Shown here: positions 43,321 to 52,495 of the stretch, piece after piece
Numbering within the stretch: the stretch's first letter is position 1
Layout of the letters: each line of letters begins with the position of its first letter
Assembly: GCF_036250755.1 (NCBI RefSeq)
Contig: NZ_CP109583.1
Coordinates: 6,053,501-6,117,500 of the forward strand
Length of the DNA: 64,000 nt
Reading direction: 5' to 3'
Origin: Streptomyces uncialis
Lineage (GTDB): Bacteria; Actinomycetota; Actinomycetes; Streptomycetales; Streptomycetaceae
Made by a program: the position numbers and the translations under genes
Notes under the pieces: generated by a model
Told to the model about the DNA's origin: nothing
The model's database searches: none
The model's input: only the letters and a program-made list of their open reading frames with translations

Positions 43321-43792
43321 CGCTCACTCCCGCAGTGCGTCGTTGCGTTCGTGCTCTGGTCGTGCTCCGCACAAGTCCCGGACGGTGACCGGCCGGACGC
43401 ACGAACGGGCCGCTCCGGCCGCAGATACGCGGGAAATCAGGCCGATCATAGAGCCTGCTCCGGCGGGTGAGCCAGCCACACACCGGTGTCACCCCGTTGT
43501 GCGCCCCCTTTGGCGGACCGTTTCCGCTTGGTCGGGCGCCGAGGTCGGCCAGAAGCGATCACACCCGACCGCGAGTGACTTTCTGTGATCATCCGCCCGG
43601 TTGGGCCGACCGGGTGCGGCCGGATGTCCGGAACCGGCGCATGACAGCGGGATCTCCCCTGGAAGATCCCGCCAAACCCGGGTGCTCCGGCGGATTCCCC
43701 TCACCCGGCCGGTCCACTCAAACAAGGCAAAGCGGGGCGATCCACAGCAGGGTGGGTGCGGTGTGTACCGCTGTCCGTCCCCGGAGGTCGCC
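43321..43792. promoter_or_regulatory. Divergent promoter region of cdgA and the M6 protease gene
   Basis: 472 bases between divergent genes. Inverted TCAC/GTGA pairs occur at about 43467-43490 (GGTGA...TCACC) and 43557-43579 (GATCAC...GTGAC). BldD is known to bind related half-sites before cdgA, but spacing here does not match cleanly, so this is only a lead. Confidence 0.35.
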
Positions 43793-45205
43793 GTGCCCGG
43801 TCGGTTCCGCCCCGGCGTGCCGGGGCTGCGGCGCGAGCGCTCCTGGCTGCGCGGGACCGCCGCGCTGACCTCGCTGGCCGCCCTGGTGGCGACCTCCCTG
43901 GTCGCGGGACCCGCCATCGCCGAGCCGTTCACCGGTCCCTGCGCGCTGGAACGCACCACCGCCCACCACTCGGAGGGCCTGGACACCTGGAACGGCGCGT
44001 ATCCGCGTCCGGTGCGCGCCCTCGACGCGGTGATGGTCTTCCTCGCCTTCCCGGACGCCCGCCCGCTGACCACCCCCGGTGAGCTGGCCGCCGACTACTT
44101 CCCGGCCACGGACCGGTTCTACGAGCGTGCCTCGTACGGCCGGTTCGCCCTGCGCCCCCATCCGCGGGACGACTGGATCAGGATGCCCAAGCCGTCGACC
44201 GCGTACGCGATAGAGCGGGACTGGGACGCCGAGCACCGCTCCGCCTATCTGCGGGACGCGGTCGCGGCGGCCGATCCGCATGTCGACTTCGCCGACTTCG
44301 ACGTCGTGTACTTCGTGGCCGACCCGGACGCGCCGGGTGTCGACTCCGACGCCACGAAGGTCGTCAACTTCGAGCGTCCCGTGGAGGCGGACGGCACGGC
44401 CATCCGCCGGATCGTCACCGTCTTCGAACGGCACCCCCCGGACCGCAACGTCCTCGCACACGAGACCGGACATGTGTTCGACCTGCCCGACCTCTATCAC
44501 CGCCCCGCCGACGGCAAGGGCGACTGGGACACGCATGTCGGCGACTGGGACGTCATGGGCAGCCAGTTCGGGCTGGCCCCGGACCTCTTCGGCTGGCACA
44601 AGTGGAAGCTGGGCTGGCTGGACCCCGGGCAGGTGGTGTGCGTCCAGGGCCGGGGTGACACCCGGCTCACCCTGGAGACGCTGTCGGCGACCCGGGGGCG
44701 GGACACGGCGACCGGCGACGGTCCTCGGGTGCCGGGGGGCCCGCGGCCCGGCGCGTCCACGGTGGCCGAGGCGCGGGACGCGGCGAAGGAGTCGGCCCGT
44801 GCTATGGCGGGCGCGGTGGCGCAGCTGGTCGGCCCCTTCAGGCCGGCGCGGCACTCCGGCACCGACGGCGGTACGAAGCTCGCGGTGGTCCGTACGGGCC
44901 GGACCACCGCCGTCGCCATCGAGGCCCGCGGCGCCGTCGGCAACGACACCTCGACCTGTACGGAGGGGGTGCTGGTCTACCGGATCCGCAGCGAGGCCGC
45001 CTCGGGCGCCGGTCCGGTCGAGGTGGTCGACGCGCATCCGGCGACGGACGCGTGCGGGGACCGTTCGGTGTACCCGCCGCTCGCGGACGCCCCGGTACTC
45101 CCGGGCGAGACCTTCACGGTCCCCGGCGAGCGCCTCAAGGTCCACATCACGGTGGAACCCCGAACCCCCACAGGCACCTGGCCCCTGACCATCTCCACAA
45201 GCTGA
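43793..45205 (+). CDS. Secreted M6-type metalloprotease
   Basis: A 470-residue exported protein. The signal peptide is RGTAALTSLAALVATSLVAG with cleavage near AIAEPF. The zinc motif is NVLAHETGHVFDLPDLY (HExxH plus the following Asp), and DWDVMGSQFG gives the Met-turn. The second half is a beta-rich domain with Cys pairs. It resembles the immune-inhibitor A / M6 family. GTG 43793 has GGAGGTC 5 bases upstream. Confidence 0.82.
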   Translation: MPGRFRPGVPGLRRERSWLRGTAALTSLAALVATSLVAGPAIAEPFTGPCALERTTAHHSEGLDTWNGAYPRPVRALDAVMVFLAFPDARPLTTPGELAADYFPATDRFYERASYGRFALRPHPRDDWIRMPKPSTAYAIERDWDAEHRSAYLRDAVAAADPHVDFADFDVVYFVADPDAPGVDSDATKVVNFERPVEADGTAIRRIVTVFERHPPDRNVLAHETGHVFDLPDLYHRPADGKGDWDTHVGDWDVMGSQFGLAPDLFGWHKWKLGWLDPGQVVCVQGRGDTRLTLETLSATRGRDTATGDGPRVPGGPRPGASTVAEARDAAKESARAMAGAVAQLVGPFRPARHSGTDGGTKLAVVRTGRTTAVAIEARGAVGNDTSTCTEGVLVYRIRSEAASGAGPVEVVDAHPATDACGDRSVYPPLADAPVLPGETFTVPGERLKVHITVEPRTPTGTWPLTISTS

Positions 45206-45740
45206 CCCCCCCGCCGAGGTCGACCGGCCGGCCGGTCGACCGAAGGGGCGCGAGAATCTGCGCACCCACGGACGACCCGCACCCGGCGAAGGTGCGCTCA
45301 CCTGGTGCGACCTGAGGGGCGCGGGGAACTGCGCAACCCACGGGCGACCCGCACCGGACGAAGGTGCGTCCACCTGGAGCGGCCGAAGGGGCGCGGGGAA
45401 CCGCGCAGAACGCGAGGGCGCACCCGCACCCGAGAACCGGCCGAGTGGGGCAGCACCCAGGGGCGCGAGGAACCGCGCACCCACGTACGACCCGCACCGG
45501 ACGAAGGTGCGTCCACCTGGAGCGGCCGAAGGGGCGCGGGGAACCGCGCAGAACGCGAGGGCGCACCCGCACCCGAGAACCGGCCGAGTGGGGCAGCACC
45601 CAGGGGCGCGAGGAACCGCGCAACCCACGAACGACCCGCACAGGAACAAGTGCGCCCGCAAGGGCAGACCCAGCGGCGCAAGCGAAGGCGACCCAGCGGA
45701 ACCCGGACCCCGGACCCCCAGGGCCGTACGCGACACGCGA
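45206..45740. repeat. Intergenic repeat island 4 with a 143-bp duplication
   Basis: Repeats here use GCGCGGGGAACCGCGC and GCGCGAGGAACCGCGC variants. A 143-bp block starting AAGGTGCGTCCACCTGG at 45361 is repeated almost exactly from 45504. No 123-bp element is present. No gene is supported. Confidence 0.75.
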
Positions 45741-45768
45741 AAGGCCCCCCGTTCTCACGAGGGGCCTT
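45741..45768 (-). terminator. Terminator of tRNA-Lys (minus, second copy)
   Basis: AAGGCCCC (45741-45748) pairs with GGGGCCTT (45761-45768) about 10 bases beyond the tRNA 3' end, like the hairpin at 22761. Confidence 0.75.
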
Positions 45769-45777
45769 CGCCGTCTG

Positions 45778-45851
45778 TGCGCCGCCAGGGACTCGAACCC
45801 CGGACCCGCTGATTAAGAGTCAGCTGCTCTAACCAACTGAGCTAGCGGCGC
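45778..45851 (-). tRNA. tRNA-Lys(CTT)
   Basis: Third copy of the same tRNA-Lys in this window, with the same mature sequence as 22799 and 26431. Its 5' ten bases overlap the end of the upstream gene on the same strand. Confidence 0.97.
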
Positions 45852-46501
45852 CTGCTGACGTCGTAGACCTTAGCACCCTGATCCGGGCCAGGAAAAATCG
45901 ATACCTTGACGGCCGCCCCGGCCACCGCGCGGGCGGCCCGGACGCTCGCCCACAGCAGGATCTCCGGCCCCGGCAGCCAGGGACGGCGGGTGTCGGGCGC
46001 GACGACCCAGCGCGAACAGCTCCCCTCCGGGCCGCCCGGGTCGGGCGTGCTCCCGGCGAGCGGCGGTACGGTCACCGCGTCCCCCGTGCCGTGGCACAGC
46101 AGCGGGGGCACCCCGGCCCGCCCAGGACCCCACTCCTCCCACCGCAGCAACGCGGGCAACCGGTGCGCGGTGCCGGGCGCGGCGAACAGCAGCATCCGGC
46201 CCCGGTGGCTCGCCACGGGACCGGAGCCGGGGCCCTCGCCCCACAGCCGGTCGAGCATCGCGCGGCCGAACAGCGCGGGGGTGTTCACCACGTCGAACGC
46301 CGTGCCGCAGGGCAGCACGTGGGGGGTGGCGGGGCGGGCGGCCCACTGGTCGAGGGTGTCCTGCGGATACGTTCCTGCGGAGGCGAGCCAAGCGGCTCCC
46401 TCGGCGGAGACCTCATGGACCTCGGGCCGGTCGTCCTGCTCGTGCCGGTCACCGGAACCAGGGCGTTCCCGGTCCCGGCGGGGATGCGGATCGTTGCTCA
46501 T
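45842..46501 (-). CDS. Primase/polymerase-like protein
   Basis: A 219-residue protein with a Prim-Pol N-terminal-type core: GAAWLASAGTYPQDTLDQWA, HVLPCGTAFDVVNTPALFGR, GRMLLFAAPGTAHRLPALLR and RWVVAPDTRRPWLPGPEILL. The second metal-binding acidic residues of active primases are not evident, so it may be a non-catalytic relative. The TAG stop is inside the tRNA-Lys gene (GCTAGC), so gene and tRNA overlap by 10 bases and may share a transcript. Confidence 0.65.
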   Translation of the reverse strand: MSNDPHPRRDRERPGSGDRHEQDDRPEVHEVSAEGAAWLASAGTYPQDTLDQWAARPATPHVLPCGTAFDVVNTPALFGRAMLDRLWGEGPGSGPVASHRGRMLLFAAPGTAHRLPALLRWEEWGPGRAGVPPLLCHGTGDAVTVPPLAGSTPDPGGPEGSCSRWVVAPDTRRPWLPGPEILLWASVRAARAVAGAAVKVSIFPGPDQGAKVYDVSRRR

Positions 46502-46726
46502 GACACCTAGGTTTACCCGGGGTAAGGGGGCCGTTTCGGTGAGTTGCCGAAATTCGGGACACGAGGGGGCGGGGTGGAGTATCTTGCCCGCCCGGCATAT
46601 GCCAAGAAATCTTGTGCCGCCGCCCCCGGACGACGCGAACCTTCTTCCGGTGGCCCGTGACTCGTGCCCGTGGCCCCTGACCCGTGACCGGGTGACGGAC
46701 GTGGGCCGGCCCGTTTCCTGGCCGGG

Positions 46727-47083
46727 TCAGCCCTCGTCGGGGTGGGCCGCGCTCAGCAGGTCACGGCCGAACTCGACCATCTTCCGGGCGTAGTCCTCCG
46801 TCCACTCCGCGCGTTCGGCGATGTCCGCCGTGGTCAGCCGGTCGAAGCGGCGCGGGTCCGCGAGCCGGGCGGCGGCGATCGCCTGGAACTCGACCGAGCG
46901 GTCGGTGGCCGCGCGGAACGCGTGGGTCAGCTCGGTGGCGCGGCTCAGCAGATCACGGGGGTCGTCGATCGACTCCAGGTCGAAGAAGTGCTCCGCGTCC
47001 GCCGTGATCTCGGTGGGCTCGAAGAGGAGCGCGGCGGGGCGCCGCGGGGGCCGTGAAGGGGTGACCCGCTCGGGCTCCGACAT
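46727..47083 (-). CDS. Conserved hypothetical protein
   Basis: A 118-residue soluble, mostly helical protein (DPRDLLSRATELTHAFRAAT, RFDRLTTADIAERAEWTEDY). No family is recognised. It lies after the helicase gene on the same strand, with a gap of about 140 bases, so it may be expressed separately. Confidence 0.6.
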   Translation of the reverse strand: MSEPERVTPSRPPRRPAALLFEPTEITADAEHFFDLESIDDPRDLLSRATELTHAFRAATDRSVEFQAIAAARLADPRRFDRLTTADIAERAEWTEDYARKMVEFGRDLLSAAHPDEG

Positions 47084-47226
47084 GTGGTGTGTCCTCCTCG
47101 GTGTCTGCGGCCAGGGCCGTGTTCCATTGTCGCCCGCGAGGGGCCGCCTCCGCTCGCGCCCGTATGTCCCTACCCTCCGGGTGCACACGTACCCGCGGAC
47201 GGTCGCCCAGAGGCGCGCGGGACCCG

Positions 47227-48585
47227 TCACGGGTGCGGAATCCGGTGGTGGGAGAGGTGGTCCCAGGTGGTCATCATGGCGTCCCAGCCGTCGGGGAACT
47301 TCAGGGTGACGCCGAGCTGGACCGGCTCGGTCGACGGATGGTCGTCCAGGAGCTCGGTGACGCCACCGCGGCAGACCACGATGCACGCGTGCCGGTGCCG
47401 GGACGCGAGCACGCACAGCCGGCCCGTCTCCAGATGGAACGCCGTCGCGTCGGGACGCCCGGACAGCGGGTGCAGCACCACCGTGACGTCGTACTCACGC
47501 CCCTGGAGCCGGTTCGCCGTGTCGACGGTGACCCCGCCCACGCCCAGCTCCGTGAGCGCCGCCCGGACCGCCGCCGCCTGGTCGCGGTGCGCCGTCCCCA
47601 CCGCGATCCGCCCGGCGGTCAGCGGCGCCGGATCGGGACCCCGCTCCGAGACGGTCGACCCGCCCCGGTCCAGCAGTCTGCGCACCACGAGCGCCACGGC
47701 CTGTACCGCCTCGGGGTCCGTACGGGGGGTGTGCCGGGGCGGCAGCTCCAGCAGGCCCCAGCCCGACGCGGCGGCCTCGTCGATCACCCGGTCCGGCGCG
47801 GAGCCGTCCGACGCCACCCCGAACCGCAGCGCGCGTACGCCGTGGTCCGTGCCGCTGCGGAACGGCGTGTACGGGTAGAACGCGGCCGACACCAGCGGCG
47901 CCGCCGACGCGGGCAGCCGCCAGGACACCGGCAGCCGGTGCTGCGGCAGTTCGGGGTTGTGCGCGAGCAGCGTGCTCACCGCGCTCGCCGACGGGTCGTA
48001 ACTCAGCCCCGCCCACTGCTCCGCGCCGACGATCGAGAACGGGTCGAGCTGCCCGGGGTCGCCCACGAACAGCGCGCGCTCGAAGAGGTTCGCCACCGCG
48101 AGCAGCCCGTCCGAGCGCATCTGGTACGCCTCGTCGACGATCGCGTGCCCCCACGGCTCCACGTCCTTCACATGCGCCCACTTCGCGGCGGTGGAGATCA
48201 CCACGTCCAGACCCGCGAGGTCCCCCGCCTTGGTCGACTTGCGCACCTGGGGCAGTCCGTCCAGCGCCTTGTCGTAGGCGTCCGGGTCGCTGCTGTGCAG
48301 CCGTCCGACGGGGACGTCCGGGGCCTTCTCCGCGAGCCGCAGCACCAGATCGTCCACCTGGGCGTTGGTCTGCGCGACGACCATCAGCGGGCGTCCGGCG
48401 GCGACCAGTTCGAGTGCGGCGTTGACCACGAGGGTCGACTTCCCGGCGCCGGGCGGGGAATCCACGACGACGCCCCGGTGGGTGCCGTGCAGGGTGTCGC
48501 GGAGGATCGCCTCGGTGGCGCGGGCGGCGGCGGCGCCCGGGTCGGCGGGGGCGCCGGTCCGGCCGGGGCCGGTCGTCGGGGTCAC
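47227..48585 (-). CDS. SF1 (Dna2/Upf1-like) DNA helicase
   Basis: A 452-residue superfamily 1B-type helicase. Motif I VVDSPPGAGKSTLV (about residue 40), motif Ia MVVAQTNAQVDDL, motif II HAIVDEAYQM (about 150), motif III ALFVGDPGQLDPF, motif IV/V region GIGTAHR-like (RIAVGTAHRDQAAAV) and VTVDTANRLQGREYDVTVVL, motif VI region VLASRHRHACIVV. Its start overlaps the stop of the 564-residue protein by 4 bases. It is last in a three-gene operon with a RecB-like nuclease. Confidence 0.85.
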   Translation of the reverse strand: MTPTTGPGRTGAPADPGAAAARATEAILRDTLHGTHRGVVVDSPPGAGKSTLVVNAALELVAAGRPLMVVAQTNAQVDDLVLRLAEKAPDVPVGRLHSSDPDAYDKALDGLPQVRKSTKAGDLAGLDVVISTAAKWAHVKDVEPWGHAIVDEAYQMRSDGLLAVANLFERALFVGDPGQLDPFSIVGAEQWAGLSYDPSASAVSTLLAHNPELPQHRLPVSWRLPASAAPLVSAAFYPYTPFRSGTDHGVRALRFGVASDGSAPDRVIDEAAASGWGLLELPPRHTPRTDPEAVQAVALVVRRLLDRGGSTVSERGPDPAPLTAGRIAVGTAHRDQAAAVRAALTELGVGGVTVDTANRLQGREYDVTVVLHPLSGRPDATAFHLETGRLCVLASRHRHACIVVCRGGVTELLDDHPSTEPVQLGVTLKFPDGWDAMMTTWDHLSHHRIPHP

Positions 48586-50276
48586 AGGATGTCCTCTCCG
48601 GTCACCTGGTCGGGCTGCTCGGGCCGGTCGGCGGCGTCACCGGGCGGACCCCCGTGGGTCCACGGGGTGTTCTCCGGGTCCGGCAGTTTCGGCCCGCCGC
48701 GCTGATCGTGCTCGAAGAGCGTCCAGCAGAGCATGTCCCCCTTCTCGGGCACCGAACCGGCCTCCGGCTCCTTGCCCCGGCCCATCCGGTCGGTGATCCG
48801 CAGCACCAGCGCCGGAGTACCGTCCCCGCCGCCGTCCGGGCGGGTGTCCATGAGGGCGTCCGCGCGGGTGTCCGGGTCGCGCGGATCCGGGACACCGGGG
48901 GAGACCTCCTCCGGGAGCTCCGCGTACCCCACGAACTGGGCGGTCTGCGGTTTGCCGCCCAGCGAGCGGTACACCTTCGTGCCCACCGCGAGATGCGGCC
49001 GGTCCTCGGTACGCACCGTGACCAGCGGCCGGGGGCTCGGCCGCTTGCCCTCGCTGTACGCCATCACCGACTCGGTCACCTCACCCGCGAACGCCTCACC
49101 GGCCAGCCGCCGCCCCGCCATCACCAGCGGATCGTCCAGCGCCTCCTGGGCGTCCAGCCGGGCCTGCTCGCGCTCCCGCGCGGCGAGCTTGTTCGCCGCG
49201 GTCACCGCGTCGTCCCGGCGCGGCTGCGGGGGCTCGCCCGACAGCACCCGGTCCCGGTGCCCGGTGAACGACCAGCGGTCCCGGGTCCACCGCTCCTCGA
49301 CCCGCGCGCCCACGGGCAGCTTGCACAGCAGGTCCAGACCCCGCCACACCGCGTCCCAGGTCGGCCGGGTCCGGCTCACCACCAGCGCGCGGATCGCGTG
49401 CTCCGCCTCCGTGAGCGCCCCCAGCCGGTCGTCGGCCTCGATCCCGTCCTCCGCCGCCGCCAGCTCGACCCGGGCCCGGTCGTAACGCTCGATCGCCGGG
49501 GCCAGCAGCTTGTTGTCGAACGCCGGGTCCGTCGCCGGACCCGCCGGAGGGCACAGCAACTGGCCGTCCGCGTCCCGCGCCCGCTCGGCCCGCAGCGCCG
49601 CGTCCGCCCCGGAGGTCCCCTCGGGCGCCTCCAGCCACGCCAGCAGCGCGCCCAGATGCTGGTCCTCCAGCGAGGACTGACCGGTCGCCCAGTGCCGCGC
49701 CAGCAGATCCGTCATCGCGGGCAGCAGCGACGAACCGGGCACCCGGGCCCGCTCCCCGTAGTGGGTGAGCCAGCGGCCCAGCAGCGGGACCCGCGGCGGA
49801 GCCGGGTACGGCGCCTCGGGGTCCTGCTCGGCCGTCCGGCGAAAGCGCATCGAGCGGCCCAGCAGCCGCACGAAGTCGACACCGCCCCGGCTCGGGACGA
49901 CGATCTGCGGCGCGTCCGCGCACAGCTCGACCTCGACCTTCACCCGCTTACCGGTCTCCGGGTCCGTCTCGGTGCGCTCGGCGGCCTCGACCGTGCCCGC
50001 GTGGTCGTCGATGTACGGCAGGATCTCGTCCGCCAGCGCGGCGAGGAACGCGAACCGCAGCTCCCGGTCCCTCGGCTGCGCCACGAACAGCACCCGGGGG
50101 GCCGTCCGCTCCGTCCCCACCAGCGCGCCCAGCGGGGCGCCCGCCTCACCGGCGGTCGTCAGCGGTACGAGGACCAGCGGCCGCTGCGACAGATGCCGGT
50201 GCCGCACCGTCGCCACCGGCCGCGCCCGTCCACCGGCCACGGCCTCCAGCCGCGCCAGATGCCCGATCAGCGACAT
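48582..50276 (-). CDS. Large conserved protein linking nuclease and helicase genes
   Basis: A 564-residue protein of unknown family. The N-terminal third (LVLVPLTTAGEAGAPLGALV, VLFVAQPRDRELRFAFLAAL) may be a fold of its own. The middle is helical and charged (RYDRARVELAAAEDGIEADD, AANKLAAREREQARLDAQEA). The C-terminus has GTKVYRSLGGKPQTAQFVGY and WTLFEHDQRGGPK. ATG 50276 follows the nuclease gene by 40 bases. Being sandwiched between nuclease and helicase suggests it is a structural or DNA-binding subunit of one complex (inference). Confidence 0.75.
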   Translation of the reverse strand: MSLIGHLARLEAVAGGRARPVATVRHRHLSQRPLVLVPLTTAGEAGAPLGALVGTERTAPRVLFVAQPRDRELRFAFLAALADEILPYIDDHAGTVEAAERTETDPETGKRVKVEVELCADAPQIVVPSRGGVDFVRLLGRSMRFRRTAEQDPEAPYPAPPRVPLLGRWLTHYGERARVPGSSLLPAMTDLLARHWATGQSSLEDQHLGALLAWLEAPEGTSGADAALRAERARDADGQLLCPPAGPATDPAFDNKLLAPAIERYDRARVELAAAEDGIEADDRLGALTEAEHAIRALVVSRTRPTWDAVWRGLDLLCKLPVGARVEERWTRDRWSFTGHRDRVLSGEPPQPRRDDAVTAANKLAAREREQARLDAQEALDDPLVMAGRRLAGEAFAGEVTESVMAYSEGKRPSPRPLVTVRTEDRPHLAVGTKVYRSLGGKPQTAQFVGYAELPEEVSPGVPDPRDPDTRADALMDTRPDGGGDGTPALVLRITDRMGRGKEPEAGSVPEKGDMLCWTLFEHDQRGGPKLPDPENTPWTHGGPPGDAADRPEQPDQVTGEDIL

Positions 50277-50316
50277 CCCGCACCTCCCGCGCGCGTGGCG
50301 GACCCGGGCGACGGCG

Positions 50317-51510
50317 TCAGCACAGGACCGACCCGCGCGCCGGGCCGGGCACCGCGCCCAGCGCCTCGTCCCGCAGGGCCGCCGCGCGGCGCAGCGCCGC
50401 GACGGTCGGGTCCGCCGGGTCACCGGCCTGGCCCGCCGCCGCTGCGAGCACCGCGTCCACCGTGGTCAGCCCGCCCAGCTCACCGCGGACCGACCGGCCG
50501 ATGGCGGTCACCGCGCCCTGCTCCCGGGCCCGTGCCCGGCAGTGGAACGCCAGCTCGCACGCCGACAGGCACTCGGGCGCGTACGCCGCGGGCACCGCCT
50601 CCACGGCCGCGCCCAGCGAGCCGGGGGACTGCTCCGCGTCGAAGGTCGCGCCCTCGGGCAGCACGGCGGCGATCTCCTCGACCCGGGTGAGCCGGGCCAG
50701 CTGACGCCGGGTCACCGACAACTGCTTGCGCAGATCGACGGGCGCCGCCGCCGGGAGGTTGGAGAAGTCCTTCGGACACACCAGCAGCGCCCGGTGGTCC
50801 ACCTCGGGTGCCGGGTCCAGCCGGGCGGCCACCCGCTCCAGCGCCAGGACGTACACGGCGGCCTGCCGGGCGGCGGCGCCCACCTTCGCGGGCTCGGCCG
50901 AACCGTCGATCATCGGGAACGACTTGATCTCCACCACGCTCCACCGCCCGTCGGGGTGGACGACCACCGCGTCGGGCTCCAGGAACGCGGGGGTCCCCGC
51001 CACGTCCAGCGACAGCATCGGATGGTCCAGCAGCGTCCACACACCCGGGGACGCGGCGGCCTCCCGCAGCGCCAGCGCCGTCCGCGCGACCCGGGCCTCC
51101 TGGCCGCCGGCCGCCGACAGCGGGGGCATCCGGGCCGTGTCCGGCCCCGGGGCCGGGGCCGACGGGTCGAGCCGCTCATGGGCCAGCCGCAGCAGCTCCG
51201 CGCCGCCGTCACGCTTCACCCGGGCCTCGAACGCGTGTCCCCGCACGATCGCGAACTGCGACTGCCCCGACACCGCGGGCGCCCCGAGCCGCTCCGCCAC
51301 CGCGCCCTTGTCGACCCCCGCGCCGTCCAGCAGGGCCCGGCGCCCGCACCCCGGGTTCACCGCGAGCGCCGCCAGCGAGCGGGCGTCCATGGCCTTCGCC
51401 GGTACGGGGCCGCGCAGCTCAGCGAGCCGGTGCCGGAGAGCCGTCCCCCGCTTCGGAGGAACGGGGACCGTGCTCGGCGGACTGCTTGCGCTGTCGGGGA
51501 ATTCGCTCAC
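50317..51510 (-). CDS. Fe-S PD-(D/E)XK nuclease, RecB/Cas4/AddB-like
   Basis: Up to 397 residues. The nuclease core has the Asp in AFLEPDAVVVH and EIK in RWSVVEIKSF, then QAAVYVLALERV (QxxxY motif). Four Cys are placed as in Cas4/AddB/Dna2: one early (NPGCGRRALL) and three near the end (PECLSACELAFHC), so a 4Fe-4S cluster is likely. GTG 51510 gives a 92-base overlap with the upstream PAP2-like gene; ATG 51390 is a shorter alternative. It is first of the nuclease - unknown - helicase operon. Confidence 0.78.
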   Translation of the reverse strand: MSEFPDSASSPPSTVPVPPKRGTALRHRLAELRGPVPAKAMDARSLAALAVNPGCGRRALLDGAGVDKGAVAERLGAPAVSGQSQFAIVRGHAFEARVKRDGGAELLRLAHERLDPSAPAPGPDTARMPPLSAAGGQEARVARTALALREAAASPGVWTLLDHPMLSLDVAGTPAFLEPDAVVVHPDGRWSVVEIKSFPMIDGSAEPAKVGAAARQAAVYVLALERVAARLDPAPEVDHRALLVCPKDFSNLPAAAPVDLRKQLSVTRRQLARLTRVEEIAAVLPEGATFDAEQSPGSLGAAVEAVPAAYAPECLSACELAFHCRARAREQGAVTAIGRSVRGELGGLTTVDAVLAAAAGQAGDPADPTVAALRRAAALRDEALGAVPGPARGSVLC

Positions 51511-52495
51511 CCGCCGCAGTCTGGCACCCACCACCGACAACCGGGGAACTTCCGCCCGTCCCGGCCCGTACCGCGACACCCGCCGGCGCCCTCACCGGGT
51601 CCGCCCCGGCCGCGCGGCCGTGCCCCGCCACGGCACCCGCGCCGGCACCCGCCGTGGCACCCGGCACGACGCCGGTCATGGCCTCGGCGCGGGCCGTCGC
51701 GTAGCGCGCCCGCAGCCGGTCCACGAACCGCAGCCCCGGTGCCGTCAGCAGCAGTCCCGCGCCCATCACGGCCGCGCCCGCGACCGCGTCGAGGAAGTAG
51801 TGGTTCGCCGTCCCCATCACCACGACGGTGGTGATCAGCGGGTACGCCACGGCCGCCGTCCGCATGAGCGGCCCCCGGCCGCCGTGCCGCCACAGGACGA
51901 CCCCGCACCACAGGGCCCAGCCCACATGCAGGCTCGGCATCGCCGCGTACTGGTTGGTCATCCCGCCGAGCCCGCGCGGGGCGCTGGCCTCGGTGCCCCA
52001 CCAGCCGTACGCGCTGTACTGCGCCATGGTGTCGACGAAGCCGTGCGTCGCGTCCAGCAGCCTGGGCGGGCACGTCGGGACCAGGGTGAATCCGATGAGT
52101 CCGATGAACGTGGAGAGCAGCAGCCAGGTGCGGGCCGCGCGGTAGTGGACCCGGCGCGAGCGGAACATCCAGATCAGCACGGCCGGTGTCACCAGGTAGT
52201 GCAGCGAGGCGTACCAGAAGTCCGCCGGGACGCCTATCCACGCGTGCTCGGTGAACAGGCGGTTCAGCGGGTGCTCGGCGTTCAGCCACAGTGCCTTCTC
52301 GGCCCGGAGTATCGCCAGTCCGTGGTCGACGGCGGTGCTCACGTCACCCCGGGCGAGGAGCCGTCCGGCGGAGTACGCGAGGTACACGAGCAGGAGCAAC
52401 GGGAGTTCGGTCCACCAGCGGAGCCGGTGCCTGTGCCCTGTCCCTGGTACCGGCTCGGCTCCCGCCCCGGTGTCGGACGGTCCGCGATTCGGCAT
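51419..52495 (-). CDS. PAP2/Aur1-like membrane phosphotransferase
   Basis: A 358-residue membrane protein with about six helices. The active-site motifs are AMPSLHVGWALW (PSxH) and GTANHYFLDAVAG (HxxxD), as in inositol phosphotransferases and Aur1-like enzymes rather than the classical SRxxxxxH motif of PAP2. The C-terminal 90 residues are Ala/Gly-rich and disordered and overlap the start region of the nuclease gene. It acts on a lipid head group at the membrane. Confidence 0.82.
   Translation of the reverse strand: MPNRGPSDTGAGAEPVPGTGHRHRLRWWTELPLLLLVYLAYSAGRLLARGDVSTAVDHGLAILRAEKALWLNAEHPLNRLFTEHAWIGVPADFWYASLHYLVTPAVLIWMFRSRRVHYRAARTWLLLSTFIGLIGFTLVPTCPPRLLDATHGFVDTMAQYSAYGWWGTEASAPRGLGGMTNQYAAMPSLHVGWALWCGVVLWRHGGRGPLMRTAAVAYPLITTVVVMGTANHYFLDAVAGAAVMGAGLLLTAPGLRFVDRLRARYATARAEAMTGVVPGATAGAGAGAVAGHGRAAGADPVRAPAGVAVRAGTGGSSPVVGGGCQTAAGERIPRQRKQSAEHGPRSSEAGDGSPAPAR

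Noticed and set aside
41455..43470. 671-codon + strand frame opposite cdgA
   Set aside because: Antisense shadow of a high-GC gene; Arg/Gln/Val-rich with no domain, while the minus strand has perfect GGDEF and EAL motifs.
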